From: CAZCFB01 sp964511535
GTDB taxonomy: Bacteria; Myxococcota_A; Polyangia; GCA-2747355; CAZCFB01
Assembly: GCA_964511535.1 (NCBI GenBank)
Contig: CAZEFW010000143.1
Coordinates: 1 to 25,541, forward strand
Length of the DNA: 25,541 nt
Reading direction: 5' to 3'
The notes beneath the pieces were generated by a model. The model was given only the letters and a program-made list of their open reading frames with translations. It was not told the DNA's origin and did not search any database. Position 1 is the stretch's first letter; every line of letters begins with the position of its first letter. The position numbers and the translations under genes were made by a program. This document shows, piece after piece, positions 15,610 to 24,523 of the stretch.

Positions 15610-17427
15610 ATGCGTGCATGCATCTCGGGGGTGGTTGGTCTGTGTTTGTTGATGATGGCTGGTTGCCAGGAGGAGACGACGCCGGGGGTGGACAGCGGCA
15701 AGCCCCCTCTGGACGGCAAGGCCCCGGGGGCCGAGGCCGGCGGTGACGGGCCGGCCGCGAAGAAGGACAAGGGACCGCCCGCGGACGGGCCGGGCAAGAA
15801 GGACGGCAAGGGCCCGGCCCTGGACAAGAAGGCCCCCGCACCCGACATGTCCGCCTCCAAGTGCCAAGACGAGTGCAGCCTGGACGACACCCGGACCCAG
15901 GGCGGCAAGACCCAGACCTGCAAGCTGTACAGCCTGAGCCAGAAAAAGTCAGTGCCGGTCACCAGCGGGCTGCACGACCGCGCCCGGCTGCACGACAAGT
16001 GGATCCGCAAGGTCCACCTGCCCAACGGCTACCTGGCCAACACCCGCTTCACCGACAAGACCTACAAGACCATCTCCTCCTGGCACGGCACCGGCGACTC
16101 GGCCATCTGGACCGGCGCCTACCTGGCCGCCGAGGCGATCCGGCTCAAGGTGACCGGCGCGCCGGACGCCCGGGCCAACGTGCGCAAGCTGGTGGAGGCG
16201 GTGCACCTGCTGTTCAAGGTCCACGGCCACGCCGGCTACCTGGCCCGGTTCTGCGCTCCATACGGCAAGGACAAGAAGCTGGACGCCCACTACGACCCGA
16301 CCAACGTGGACGACCACAAGGTGACCTACAAGGGCGCCTCCTGGTTCTGGAGCGGGAACACCAGCCGCGACCAGTACCAGGGCGTGCTGCTGGGCTACTC
16401 CCTGGCTTACGATGTCCTCACCTCGGCCAGCCACAAGGCGATGATCCGCCAGGACATGGTGGCCCTGGCCCAGGCGATGATGAAGGAGCACAAGGCGGTC
16501 AAGATCACCGTGAGCTTCTACGCCCTGGGCAAGTGGCAGAAGCTCACGGTGCCGGTGAAGCTGACCCACGTGGTGATGAACCCGACGGAGTGGCAGAGCG
16601 GCGGCCCATTCGTGCAGATCGGCACCAAGGCCAAGCCCACCGCCTACGAGGAGACCCAGATGCGTGGTTTCCGCGAGTTCTTCCCCGACTTCTCCTACCT
16701 GGTCAAGCAGATCCCGATCATCGGCCTGCTGGTGCCCAAGCTGCCGCGCGCCGGCTCGGCCATCATGCTGGCCAACATCATGCGCATCGGCATGCAGACC
16801 ACCAAGGGTGTCACCTCCCACGCGGCCCAGCACGCGGCGTTCAAGGCGTACTACAACAAGAACATCAACGCCTGGCTCACCGTCATGAAGGGGTACTTCT
16901 CGTCGTCGTCGCTGCAGTGCTGGAAGGGGTACTTCGGCCACAACATCGATCACATGCCCCTGTACAACCTGATCCGCCTGGAGACCGACCCGAAGCTGCG
17001 GGCCAGCCTGGCCAAGGACGTGCTGGAGGCCAAGTTCTGGCCGGTGGTCAAGAACCACAAGAACGTCTTCTTCAGCTACATCTACACCAGCATGGGGCCC
17101 AAGAGCTCCAACATGACGGCCCCCATCGCCGCGGCCACGACCCAGCTCAAGCAGTTCCCCGCGCCGCCCAAGGCGGAGATCACGCGGGACCTGACCAAGA
17201 AGTACCCCGCCAGCACCAAGTGCAAGGGGCAGTCCTCGGTGGCGGTGGACGTCAAGGACCGCCTGGTGGAGGACTTCATCTGGCAGCGCGAGCCGTTCAA
17301 GCTGAAGATCACGGCCGACGGCAAGCTGGTCTTCCCGGGCAGCGACTACCTGCTCACCTACTGGATGGCCCGCTGGTACGGCTACCTCAAGGACGACAGC
17401 GACGGCGTGTGCCTGAAGTGGATGTAA
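15610..17427 (+). CDS. Large lipoprotein with helical, glycosidase-like domain of unknown function
   Basis: The product has 605 residues. Lipobox MAGC gives lipidated Cys19. A linker of about 65 residues is rich in Lys, Asp, Gly and Pro (KKDKGPPADG). The mature domain of over 500 residues starts near SKCQDECSLDD. Segments such as WHGTGDSAIWTGAYLAAEAIRL, RDQYQGVLLGYSLAYDVL and HNIDHMPLYNLIRL suggest an alpha/alpha-barrel like those of six-hairpin glycosidases or lyases, but no catalytic signature is certain. The ATG at 15610 is chosen because it begins the signal peptide and has a GGAG-type site upstream; the frame extends to 15529 without support. It is monocistronic or the first gene of a unit with the SUMF1-like gene. 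Confidence 0.75.
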   Translation: MRACISGVVGLCLLMMAGCQEETTPGVDSGKPPLDGKAPGAEAGGDGPAAKKDKGPPADGPGKKDGKGPALDKKAPAPDMSASKCQDECSLDDTRTQGGKTQTCKLYSLSQKKSVPVTSGLHDRARLHDKWIRKVHLPNGYLANTRFTDKTYKTISSWHGTGDSAIWTGAYLAAEAIRLKVTGAPDARANVRKLVEAVHLLFKVHGHAGYLARFCAPYGKDKKLDAHYDPTNVDDHKVTYKGASWFWSGNTSRDQYQGVLLGYSLAYDVLTSASHKAMIRQDMVALAQAMMKEHKAVKITVSFYALGKWQKLTVPVKLTHVVMNPTEWQSGGPFVQIGTKAKPTAYEETQMRGFREFFPDFSYLVKQIPIIGLLVPKLPRAGSAIMLANIMRIGMQTTKGVTSHAAQHAAFKAYYNKNINAWLTVMKGYFSSSSLQCWKGYFGHNIDHMPLYNLIRLETDPKLRASLAKDVLEAKFWPVVKNHKNVFFSYIYTSMGPKSSNMTAPIAAATTQLKQFPAPPKAEITRDLTKKYPASTKCKGQSSVAVDVKDRLVEDFIWQREPFKLKITADGKLVFPGSDYLLTYWMARWYGYLKDDSDGVCLKWM

Positions 17428-17449
17428 AATTCCTGCAGCACCACGGCAT

Positions 17450-17479
17450 TTGACCCGAAAACGCGCCAGGGGAGATAAT
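17450..17479 (+). promoter_or_regulatory. Sigma-70-type promoter upstream of the SUMF1/exporter genes
   Basis: TTGACC (17450-17455) and GATAAT (17474-17479) are separated by 18 bases. The predicted start near 17486 coincides with the GGAGG ribosome site (17486-17490), so the leader would be very short. It could drive the whole 17498-24523 unit. Confidence 0.5.
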
Positions 17480-17497
17480 CAGCGCGGAGGGATGGAC

Positions 17498-18379
17498 ATG
17501 ATTAACATATCGAGGTTGGTGACGTTATTGGTCCTGGGGTTGGCGGTCGGCGCTTGCGATCGCCGCCCGGTCTACCACCCGGCCGAGTGGGTCAAGGTGG
17601 AGGCGGGCAGCTTCCTGATGGGCTCGCCGGGCACCGAGTATTGCCGCGAGCCGGGCCGGTTCAAGGAGACCCAGCACAAGGTCACCCTGACCCACGCCTT
17701 CGAGATCCCGGTCACCGAGGTGACCCAGGGGCAGTACGAGGACGTCATGGGGTACAACCCGTCGGGGTACTACAACTGCGGGATCGACTGCCCGGTGGAC
17801 AAGGTCAGCTGGTACGACGCGGCCGAGTTCTGCAACGCCATCTCCCGCGGGGCGGGGCTGCCGGAGTGCTTCTCCTGCTCCCGCGCGTCGGGCAAGCTGG
17901 TGTGCAAGGTGAGCGCCGCTTACCGCGGCAAGTCGTACTACAACTGCAAGGGCTACCGGCTGCCCACCGAGGCTGAGTGGGAGTATGCGTGCCGCGCCGG
18001 CAACACGGCGGCCCTGTACAACGGCGGCGAGCTTGCCTCGTGCAACTACGCCGACGCCAACGCCAACAAGATCGCCTGGTACGCCAGCAACTCGGGCAAG
18101 ACCCTGCACCTCTCGGGCGCCAAGGCGGCCAACGCCTGGGGCATCAAGGACATGTCGGGCTCGGTCTGGGAGTGGGTCTACGACTTCTACCAGGCCGACC
18201 TGGGGAGCGCGGCGGTCACCGACCCCACGGGCCCGGCCACCGGGGACATCGGGCGCATGACGCGCGGCGGCTCGGTTGAGGTGAGCGCCAAGTTCATCCG
18301 GTCGGCCAGCCGCTGGAACTACACCCAGCCGTGGGACCGCTTCAAGCTGCACGGCTTCCGCTGCGTGCGCAGCCGGTAA
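17498..18379 (+). CDS. SUMF1/FGE-sulfatase-fold lipoprotein
   Basis: The product has 293 residues with lipobox VGAC (Cys20). The SUMF1 (formylglycine-generating enzyme-like) fold is clear: VEAGSFLMGSP, a PVTEVTQGQYEDVMG motif, PVDKVSWYDAAEFCN, YRLPTEAEWEYACRAG, GIKDMSGSVWEWVYDFY, RGGSV and a closing GFRCVRS. A Cys-rich insert (ECFSCS to YYNC) is seen in many bacterial members. The paired cysteines of true formylglycine-generating enzymes, expected in the region before GFRC, are absent, so this is probably a binding or structural domain. GGAGG sits 7 bases before the ATG at 17498; an ATG at 17492 is too close to it. The HlyD gene follows after 26 bases. Confidence 0.88.
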   Translation: MINISRLVTLLVLGLAVGACDRRPVYHPAEWVKVEAGSFLMGSPGTEYCREPGRFKETQHKVTLTHAFEIPVTEVTQGQYEDVMGYNPSGYYNCGIDCPVDKVSWYDAAEFCNAISRGAGLPECFSCSRASGKLVCKVSAAYRGKSYYNCKGYRLPTEAEWEYACRAGNTAALYNGGELASCNYADANANKIAWYASNSGKTLHLSGAKAANAWGIKDMSGSVWEWVYDFYQADLGSAAVTDPTGPATGDIGRMTRGGSVEVSAKFIRSASRWNYTQPWDRFKLHGFRCVRSR

Positions 18380-18405
18380 TCAGCGCGCCACAGCCCCCTC
18401 CGCTC

Positions 18406-19587
18406 ATGCCCTCGACCTTCACCCGCACCATGGCCGCCCTGCATGCCGACTCCTACCGGCGCTCCAGGCTGGTGCTGCTGGGCGTGGGGTTGCTGGCAGG
18501 CCTGTGGGCCTGCTGGATGGTCATGGCGCGGGTCACGGTGACCGAGGTGAGCGTCAAGGCGAACCTGGCGGTCTCCCGCGAGGCCCACGTGGTGCAGGCC
18601 CCGGTGGCCGGGCGTGTGGTGCAGAGCAAGCTGGTGCTCGGGGCCCGGGTGAAGGCCGGAGACCTGCTGGTGGCCCTGGACAGCGCCGACGTGAAGCTGA
18701 AGCTGGAGGAGCGGCGCGCCCGGGGCAAGGCGCTGGGTGAACGGGCCAGCGCGCTGGCGCGGGTCATTGCCGCCGAGGAGAAGGCCATGAAGGTGGTGCT
18801 CTCCGAGGCCTCGGTGGCGGTGAAGGAGGCGGAGGCCAGGCGCCGCGAGGGGCTGCTGCGCGCCCAGCACAGCCAGGAGAAGGCCAGCCGGCTCACGCGG
18901 CTGCACAAGGGCGGCCACCTGGCGGAGCTCGACTTCCTCAAGGCGCGCAGCGAGGCCGCCACCGACGAGGCCGCGGCCCAGCGCATGAAGGTCTCGGTGG
19001 GCCGGCTGCGGCGCGCGCGCAAGGCCACGGCCAGCGACCGCAAGGCATGGGTGGTGCGCCTGAGCCAGGAGCTGGTGACGGTCAAGGGCGACCTGGCCGC
19101 GGTGGACGCCAGCGTCAAGCTGCTGGAGCACGAGGCGCGGCGCCGCCGGATCCTGGCGCCGGTCTCGGGGCGCATCGCGCAGCTGGCGCGGCTGCGGGTG
19201 GGCAGCTACCTGGAGCAGGGCGCGCGGGTCTGCCGGGTGGTGCCCCCCGGGGCGCTCAAGGTGGTGAGCCAGTTTCCGGCCCGGGCCATGGGCCGGGTGC
19301 GGCCAGGGCAGCGCGCCCGGGTCAAGCTGGACAGCTTCCCGTGGGCCCAGTACGGCAGCCTCGAGGCCACGGTCAGCCGCGTGGCGGGTGAGCTGGCGGG
19401 CGGCGCCCTGGAGGTGGAGCTGGATCCGAGGCCCGCGTCGGCTCCTCGCATGAAGCTGCAGCACGGCCTGCCCGGGCTGGTGGAGGTGGAGACCGACCGG
19501 GTCTCCCCTGCCCTGCTCCTGCTGCGCGGCGCCGGCGGGCTCGTGGGGGATCAGGGGGCGGGGTCCGCGGCCACGGCTGAACCATGA
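18406..19587 (+). CDS. HlyD-family membrane fusion (periplasmic adaptor) protein
   Basis: The product has 393 residues. A short cytoplasmic N-terminus is followed by one TM anchor (about 21-43). A lipoyl-like half motif comes next (VVQAPVAGRVVQSKLVLGARVKAGDLLVALD), then a long Ala/Arg/Glu-rich coiled-coil hairpin (about 90-245). The second half of the lipoyl domain (RRRILAPVSGRIAQLARLRVGSYLEQG) and a beta-barrel domain complete it. Such adaptors join an inner-membrane ABC exporter to an outer-membrane channel. The start lacks a Shine-Dalgarno sequence. Its stop overlaps the start of the C39-ABC gene (ATGA at 19584-19587), tying it to that exporter. No TolC-like gene is in the window. Confidence 0.93.
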   Translation: MPSTFTRTMAALHADSYRRSRLVLLGVGLLAGLWACWMVMARVTVTEVSVKANLAVSREAHVVQAPVAGRVVQSKLVLGARVKAGDLLVALDSADVKLKLEERRARGKALGERASALARVIAAEEKAMKVVLSEASVAVKEAEARRREGLLRAQHSQEKASRLTRLHKGGHLAELDFLKARSEAATDEAAAQRMKVSVGRLRRARKATASDRKAWVVRLSQELVTVKGDLAAVDASVKLLEHEARRRRILAPVSGRIAQLARLRVGSYLEQGARVCRVVPPGALKVVSQFPARAMGRVRPGQRARVKLDSFPWAQYGSLEATVSRVAGELAGGALEVELDPRPASAPRMKLQHGLPGLVEVETDRVSPALLLLRGAGGLVGDQGAGSAATAEP

Positions 19588-22343
19588 GGCTCCTGTCGCC
19601 CCGCCCGGGCAGGCGCCGCGTCCGCGCGCCCGAGGTGGTTCAGAGCTCGGCCATGGACTGCGGGCCGGCCTCGCTGCGCTGCCTGCTGGAGGGCCACGGC
19701 ATCCCGGTGAGCTACGGCCGGTTGCGCGAGGCGTGCCAGACCGACGTGGACGGCACCTCCATCGACACTCTGGAGGAGGTGGCGACCCAGCTCGGCCTGG
19801 AGGCGGAGCAGGTGATGGTCCCGACGGATCATGTGCTGCTGCCCGAGGCGCGCTGCCTGCCCTCGCTCGCGGTGGTCACCCTGCCCAGCGGCCTGACCCA
19901 CTTCGTGGTGCTCTGGGGCACGGCCGGGCCGCTGGTGCAGGTGATGGATCCCGGCACGGGCCGCCGATGGCCGGCAGCCACGGCGCTGCTGTCCGAGCTG
20001 TACCTGCACCAGATGCCGGTGGACGCCGGGGAGTGGCGGCAGTGGGCCACCACCGACGACTTCACCGCGCCGCTGGCCCGACGCCTGGCGAACCTGGGCC
20101 TCACGCCGCGGCGCGCGGAGGCGCTGATCCAGCGCGCCGCCGGGGCCGCCGGGGCGACGCCCCTCGGCCTGCTGGACGCGGGCGCGCGCATGGTGGAGGC
20201 CCTGGCCTGCGGCGGGGGGCTGCGGCGCGGGCGTGACTGCGCGCGCTTCCTGTCGGCCACATTGGAGCGCGCCGGCGAGCACCCCGAGGAGCTGGACACC
20301 CTGGTGCCGTCGTCCTACTGGTCTGCGGCTCCGCTGGACGAGGAGCAGGTGATGCTCCGGGGCGCGGTGCTGGTGCGGGTCACGGGGGCGACCCCGGTCA
20401 AGGCTGCGTCCGCCGCCGCGCCGGGGGCGCCCGCCGACGACGCGCAGGCGCCGTCCGACGAGGGCCTCTCCCCCGAGCTGGTGGCCGCCCTGACCGAGCC
20501 GCCCAGCCGCCCGGGCAAGGACCTCTGGCGCATGCTGCGCGCCGACGGGCTGCTGGTGCCGTCCCTGCTGATGTGCGCCCTGCTGCTCTCGTCCGCCGGG
20601 GTGGTGCTCGAGGCGCTGGTGCTGCGCGGCGTAATGGACCTGGGCCGCGAGCTCGGGCTCACCGCCCAGCGACTGGGCGCCGTGGGGCTGGTGCTGTTGT
20701 TCATGGGCGCCATGCTGGCGCTGGAGCTGCCCATCGCCTCGGTGCTGCTGCGCATGGGCCGGCGCCTGGAGACCCGGATGCGGGCCGCGTTTCTGGCCAA
20801 GATCCCGCGCCTCGGCGACCGCTACTTTCACAGCCGGCTGACGTCGGACATGGCCGAGCGCGGCCACAGCATCCACGCCGTGCGCACGCTGCCCGGCCTG
20901 GGCGCCCAGCTGCTGGACGGGGTGTTCTCCCTCGGCCTGACCACCGCCGCGCTGGCCTGGCTCAACCCGCCCGGCGCCCTCGCCGCGGCCACGGTTGCAG
21001 GGCTCTCGGTGGCGCTGCCGCTGCTGGCCCAGCCCGCCCTGGCCGAGCGCGACCTGAGGGTGCGCACCCACGGCGGCGCCCTGAGCCGCTTCTACCTCGA
21101 CGCGCTGCTGGGGCTGGTGCCGATCCGAACCCACGGCGCGGAGCGCGCGGTGAGGCGGGAGCACGAGAGCCTGCTCACGGAGTGGGCCCGGGCCTCGCTC
21201 GGCCTGCTGCGGGCCACGGTGGCGGTGGAGGGGGTGCTCTCCCTGGCCGGGATCTGCATGGCCGCGTGGCTGCTGTTCAGCTACCTCGGCGTGATGGGAG
21301 GGGCGGCCGCCGGCGGGCCCGAGGGGATCCTGCTGTTGGTGTACTGGGCCCTGCGCATCCCGGCGCTGGGCCAGGCCGTGGCCGCCGCCGCGCGCCAGTA
21401 CCCTGCCCTGCGCAACGTGACCCTGCGGCTGATGGAGCCCCTCGGCGCCCCGGAGGAGGCGGGTGATGAGGCGCCGTCACCCGGGCGCTCGCAGGGCGAC
21501 GCGGGGCAGCGCGGCGTGGAGCTGGAGCTCGACGACGTGAGCGTGTGCCTGGCCGGACACATGGTGCTCGAGGGGGTCCAGCTGCGGGTGGCGCCGGGCG
21601 AGCGGCTGGCGGTGGTGGGCCCCTCGGGAGCCGGCAAGTCGACCCTGGCGGGTTTGCTGCTCGGCTGGCACGGCCCGTCCCGGGGCAGCGTGCGCGTGGA
21701 CGGCGCTGACCTGGACGCCGCCGGTCTGGAGGCCCTGAGGCAGGAGACGGCCTGGGTCGATCCGGCGGTGCACCTGTGGAACCGCACCTTGCTGGACAAC
21801 CTGTGCTACGGCAACGAGTCCGCGGCGCCTGGCACCCTGGTGGAGGGGGACCGCTCCCTCGGCCGGGCCATGGAGGCGGCAGACCTGCAGGGCGTGCTCG
21901 AGGGGCTGCCCGACGGGCTGCAGACGCGCCTGGGCGAGGGGGGCGCGCTGGTCTCCGGCGGCGAGGGGCAGCGGGTTCGCCTGGGCCGCGGGCTGCTGCG
22001 CCGGGACGCTCGCCTGGTGGTGCTGGACGAGCCGTTCCGGGGCCTCGATCGCGGCAAGCGGCGCGCGCTCCTGGCCGGCGCCCTGTCCTGGTGGAGCCAG
22101 GCCACCATCCTGTGCATCACGCATGACGTGGGCGAGACCCTCGAGTTCGACCGGGTGCTGGTGGTGGACGGCGGCCAGGTGGTGGAGGACGGCGCCCCGG
22201 CGGAGCTGGCGCGGCTCGAGACCTCCCGCTACGGCGCGCTGCTGCGCGAGGAGCAGCTGGTGCGGGACGGGCTGTGGCAGGGCGCCGCGTGGCGCCGGCT
22301 GCGGTTGAAGGATGGTCGCCTGGGCGAGGAGGTGCCGTCGTGA
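19584..22343 (+). CDS. ABC exporter with N-terminal C39 peptidase domain
   Basis: The product has 919 residues, longer than typical peptidase-containing ABC transporters of about 700. The C39 domain has an intact triad: Cys26 in QSSAMDCGPAS, His106 in THFVVLWG and Asp122 in VMDPGTG. A linker region of about 180 residues with an Ala/Pro-rich stretch precedes the TM domain, which starts near 312. The nucleotide-binding domain has Walker A GPSGAGKST (about 679-687), signature VSGGEGQR (about 790) and Walker B LVVLDEP (about 812-818). The H-loop is CITHD. These proteins cut double-glycine leaders from small peptides and export them. The overlapping adaptor upstream and second ABC gene downstream match the NHLM/NHLP bacteriocin-type secretion layout. 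No substrate peptide was found. Confidence 0.94.
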   Translation: MRLLSPRPGRRRVRAPEVVQSSAMDCGPASLRCLLEGHGIPVSYGRLREACQTDVDGTSIDTLEEVATQLGLEAEQVMVPTDHVLLPEARCLPSLAVVTLPSGLTHFVVLWGTAGPLVQVMDPGTGRRWPAATALLSELYLHQMPVDAGEWRQWATTDDFTAPLARRLANLGLTPRRAEALIQRAAGAAGATPLGLLDAGARMVEALACGGGLRRGRDCARFLSATLERAGEHPEELDTLVPSSYWSAAPLDEEQVMLRGAVLVRVTGATPVKAASAAAPGAPADDAQAPSDEGLSPELVAALTEPPSRPGKDLWRMLRADGLLVPSLLMCALLLSSAGVVLEALVLRGVMDLGRELGLTAQRLGAVGLVLLFMGAMLALELPIASVLLRMGRRLETRMRAAFLAKIPRLGDRYFHSRLTSDMAERGHSIHAVRTLPGLGAQLLDGVFSLGLTTAALAWLNPPGALAAATVAGLSVALPLLAQPALAERDLRVRTHGGALSRFYLDALLGLVPIRTHGAERAVRREHESLLTEWARASLGLLRATVAVEGVLSLAGICMAAWLLFSYLGVMGGAAAGGPEGILLLVYWALRIPALGQAVAAAARQYPALRNVTLRLMEPLGAPEEAGDEAPSPGRSQGDAGQRGVELELDDVSVCLAGHMVLEGVQLRVAPGERLAVVGPSGAGKSTLAGLLLGWHGPSRGSVRVDGADLDAAGLEALRQETAWVDPAVHLWNRTLLDNLCYGNESAAPGTLVEGDRSLGRAMEAADLQGVLEGLPDGLQTRLGEGGALVSGGEGQRVRLGRGLLRRDARLVVLDEPFRGLDRGKRRALLAGALSWWSQATILCITHDVGETLEFDRVLVVDGGQVVEDGAPAELARLETSRYGALLREEQLVRDGLWQGAAWRRLRLKDGRLGEEVPS

Positions 22344-24523
22344 CGGCCCCTGGAGAGCTTCGGCGGCTCGCCTGGCCGGTCTCGCGCCTGGCCCACGCGG
22401 TGGAGGCCCTGTGTCGCCGCCGGAGCGACCTGGCCGTGGCGGGCGCGCCCGAGGCCGCCCTCACCGCGCCCGCCCCGGACCGGGACCTGCGAGGCGCTGC
22501 CCTCGGCCGCTGGGTGGAGGCCACCTGCGACCACCTGGGCCTGGAGGCCGAGGAGCTGGAGCTGGGCTACGCCGACCTGCCCGCGCTGTTGCGCAGCGGC
22601 GCCCCCGCGCTGGTGCGCTTGCCCGGCGCTGGCGAGGAGCCCCGGCGGTTCCTGGTGCTGGCCGGCGCCCGCGGGGCGAAGGTGGAGCTGCTCACGCCTG
22701 ACCTGGGCCTCCGGCGGGTCCCGCGGGAGGCGGTGCGCCGGGCCATCTGCAGCGACCTCGAGGATCCCCAGGGGGAACAGGTCGACGCCCTGCTCGACCG
22801 GGCCGGCGTGCCGCGCCGCCGCCAGGCCAGGGCCCGGAGCGTCCTGCTGGCCGACCGGCTGGCCCGGGAGCGGCTGGGCGAGATCTGGCTGGTGCGGCTG
22901 CCGCCGGGTCACGCCTTCGCCGCTCAGCTGCGGCAGGCCCGCCTGCCCCGCGGGGTGATGATCTTCCTCGCGGCCCATCTGGCCCAGTACGTGATGCTGC
23001 TGGGGGCCTGGTGGCTGGTGGGTCGGGGGGCGCTGCAAGGGGCCCTCGACCGGGGGTGGCTCTGGGCCTGGGCCCTGCTGCTGGTCACCATGGTGCCGCT
23101 GGCGTTGCTGGTACGCTGGACCCAGGGGCGCGTGGCCCTCGGCGTCGGGGGCCTGCTCAAGCGGCGGCTGCTGCACGGCGCCATGCGGCTGGAGCCCGAC
23201 GAGATCCGCAGCCAGGGGGCGGGCCAGCTGCTGGGGCGGGTCATGGAGTCTGACGCGGTGGAGTCCCTGGCGCTGGGCGCCGGGTTCCAGGGAGTGGTGG
23301 CCCTGCTGGAGCTCGGCCTCGCGGCCGCGGTGCTGGCGATGGGCGCGTCGGGCGCGTACCTGGTGCCGCTGCTGCTGGCGTGGACGATCATCACGGGCGC
23401 CCTCGCCTGGCGTTACCACCGGCGCGCCAGCAGCTGGACCGGCGCCAGGCTCGGCCTGACCCATGAGCTGGTGGAGCGCATGGTGGGCCACCGCACTCGC
23501 CTGGCCCAGCAGGAGCGCGCCCACTGGCACGACGGCGAGGACGAGGCGCTGGAGCGCTACACGGAGCTGTCGCGCCGGCTCGACGGCGCGGGGCTGGTGC
23601 TGGCCGGCGTCCCCCAGCGCGGCTGGCTGCTGCTGGCCCTGGCCGGGCTCGCGCCGTCCTTCGTGGCGGGCGGCGCGTCCACGGCGGCCGTGGCCGTGGC
23701 CCTCGGGGGGGTGCTGCTGGCGTCCGGCGCGCTGGCCAAGGTGGAGGAGAGCCTCACGTCGGTGAGCGCCACGTTGTTGGCGTGGCGCCAGGTGCGCGAG
23801 CTGTACCACGCCGCTGGCAGAGCGGAGGAGCGCGGCGCCACCACCGCGCTGGCCGGCGAACGCGAGCCCGCGCCGGAGCGCGAACCCGCGGCCGACGACG
23901 ACGGGCCGGCCCGGAGAGTCCTGGAGGCCCAGCGGCTCACTTTCCGCTACCGGCCGGGGGCCAGGGACGTGCTCGACGGCTGCGACCTGACCATCAACCG
24001 CGGCGACCGGGTGCTGCTCGAGGGCCCCTCCGGCGGGGGCAAGTCGACCCTGGCGGCGGTCATCACCGGGCTGCGCCGGCACCAGGAGGGGCTGCTGCTG
24101 CTCAACGGCCTCGACCGCCAGAGCGTGGGCGTGGGCACCTGGCGACGTCGGGTGGTGTCTGCCCCCCAGTTCCACGAGAACCATGTCTTCACCGGCACCC
24201 TGTCGTTCAACCTGCTCATGGGCCGGCGGTGGCCGCCCACCGCCGATGACCTGGAGCGCGCCGAGGACCTGTGCCGCGAGCTCGGGCTGGGTGACCTGCT
24301 CGACCGCATGCCGGCGGGCATGAACCAGGTGGTGGGGGACACCGGCTGGCGCCTGTCCCACGGCGAGCAGAGCCGGCTGTTCATGGCCCGGGCCCTGCTT
24401 CAGGACGCGGATCTGGTGGTGCTGGACGAGAGCTTCGCCGCCCTGGATCCCGAGAGCCTGGGCCAGGCCATGCGCTGCGTCATCGCCCGGGCGCCGGCGC
24501 TGCTGGTCATCGCGCACCCCTGA
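22340..24523 (+). CDS. Second ABC exporter with degenerate C39-like domain
   Basis: The product has 727 residues and a GTG start overlapping the previous stop (GTGA at 22340-22343). Residues about 60-135 align by eye to the C39 domain of the preceding gene: GLEAE at 67-71 and RRFLVL in place of THFVVL, so Arg103 replaces His. TPDLG is in place of DPGTG, so Thr119 replaces Asp, with the same 16-residue spacing, and no matching catalytic Cys is seen. TM helices span about 205-480. The nucleotide-binding domain has Walker A EGPSGGGKS (about 561-569), an altered signature LSHGEQ (about 672-677) and Walker B LVVLDES (about 692-698). It ends immediately at the H-loop (VIAHP). It probably pairs with the C39-ABC protein as the second half of the exporter. 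Confidence 0.93.
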   Translation: MTAPGELRRLAWPVSRLAHAVEALCRRRSDLAVAGAPEAALTAPAPDRDLRGAALGRWVEATCDHLGLEAEELELGYADLPALLRSGAPALVRLPGAGEEPRRFLVLAGARGAKVELLTPDLGLRRVPREAVRRAICSDLEDPQGEQVDALLDRAGVPRRRQARARSVLLADRLARERLGEIWLVRLPPGHAFAAQLRQARLPRGVMIFLAAHLAQYVMLLGAWWLVGRGALQGALDRGWLWAWALLLVTMVPLALLVRWTQGRVALGVGGLLKRRLLHGAMRLEPDEIRSQGAGQLLGRVMESDAVESLALGAGFQGVVALLELGLAAAVLAMGASGAYLVPLLLAWTIITGALAWRYHRRASSWTGARLGLTHELVERMVGHRTRLAQQERAHWHDGEDEALERYTELSRRLDGAGLVLAGVPQRGWLLLALAGLAPSFVAGGASTAAVAVALGGVLLASGALAKVEESLTSVSATLLAWRQVRELYHAAGRAEERGATTALAGEREPAPEREPAADDDGPARRVLEAQRLTFRYRPGARDVLDGCDLTINRGDRVLLEGPSGGGKSTLAAVITGLRRHQEGLLLLNGLDRQSVGVGTWRRRVVSAPQFHENHVFTGTLSFNLLMGRRWPPTADDLERAEDLCRELGLGDLLDRMPAGMNQVVGDTGWRLSHGEQSRLFMARALLQDADLVVLDESFAALDPESLGQAMRCVIARAPALLVIAHP

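Noticed and set aside
17498..18379. Active formylglycine-generating enzyme or sulfatase activator
   Set aside because: The catalytic cysteine pair is not seen and no sulfatase gene is nearby; only the fold assignment is kept.
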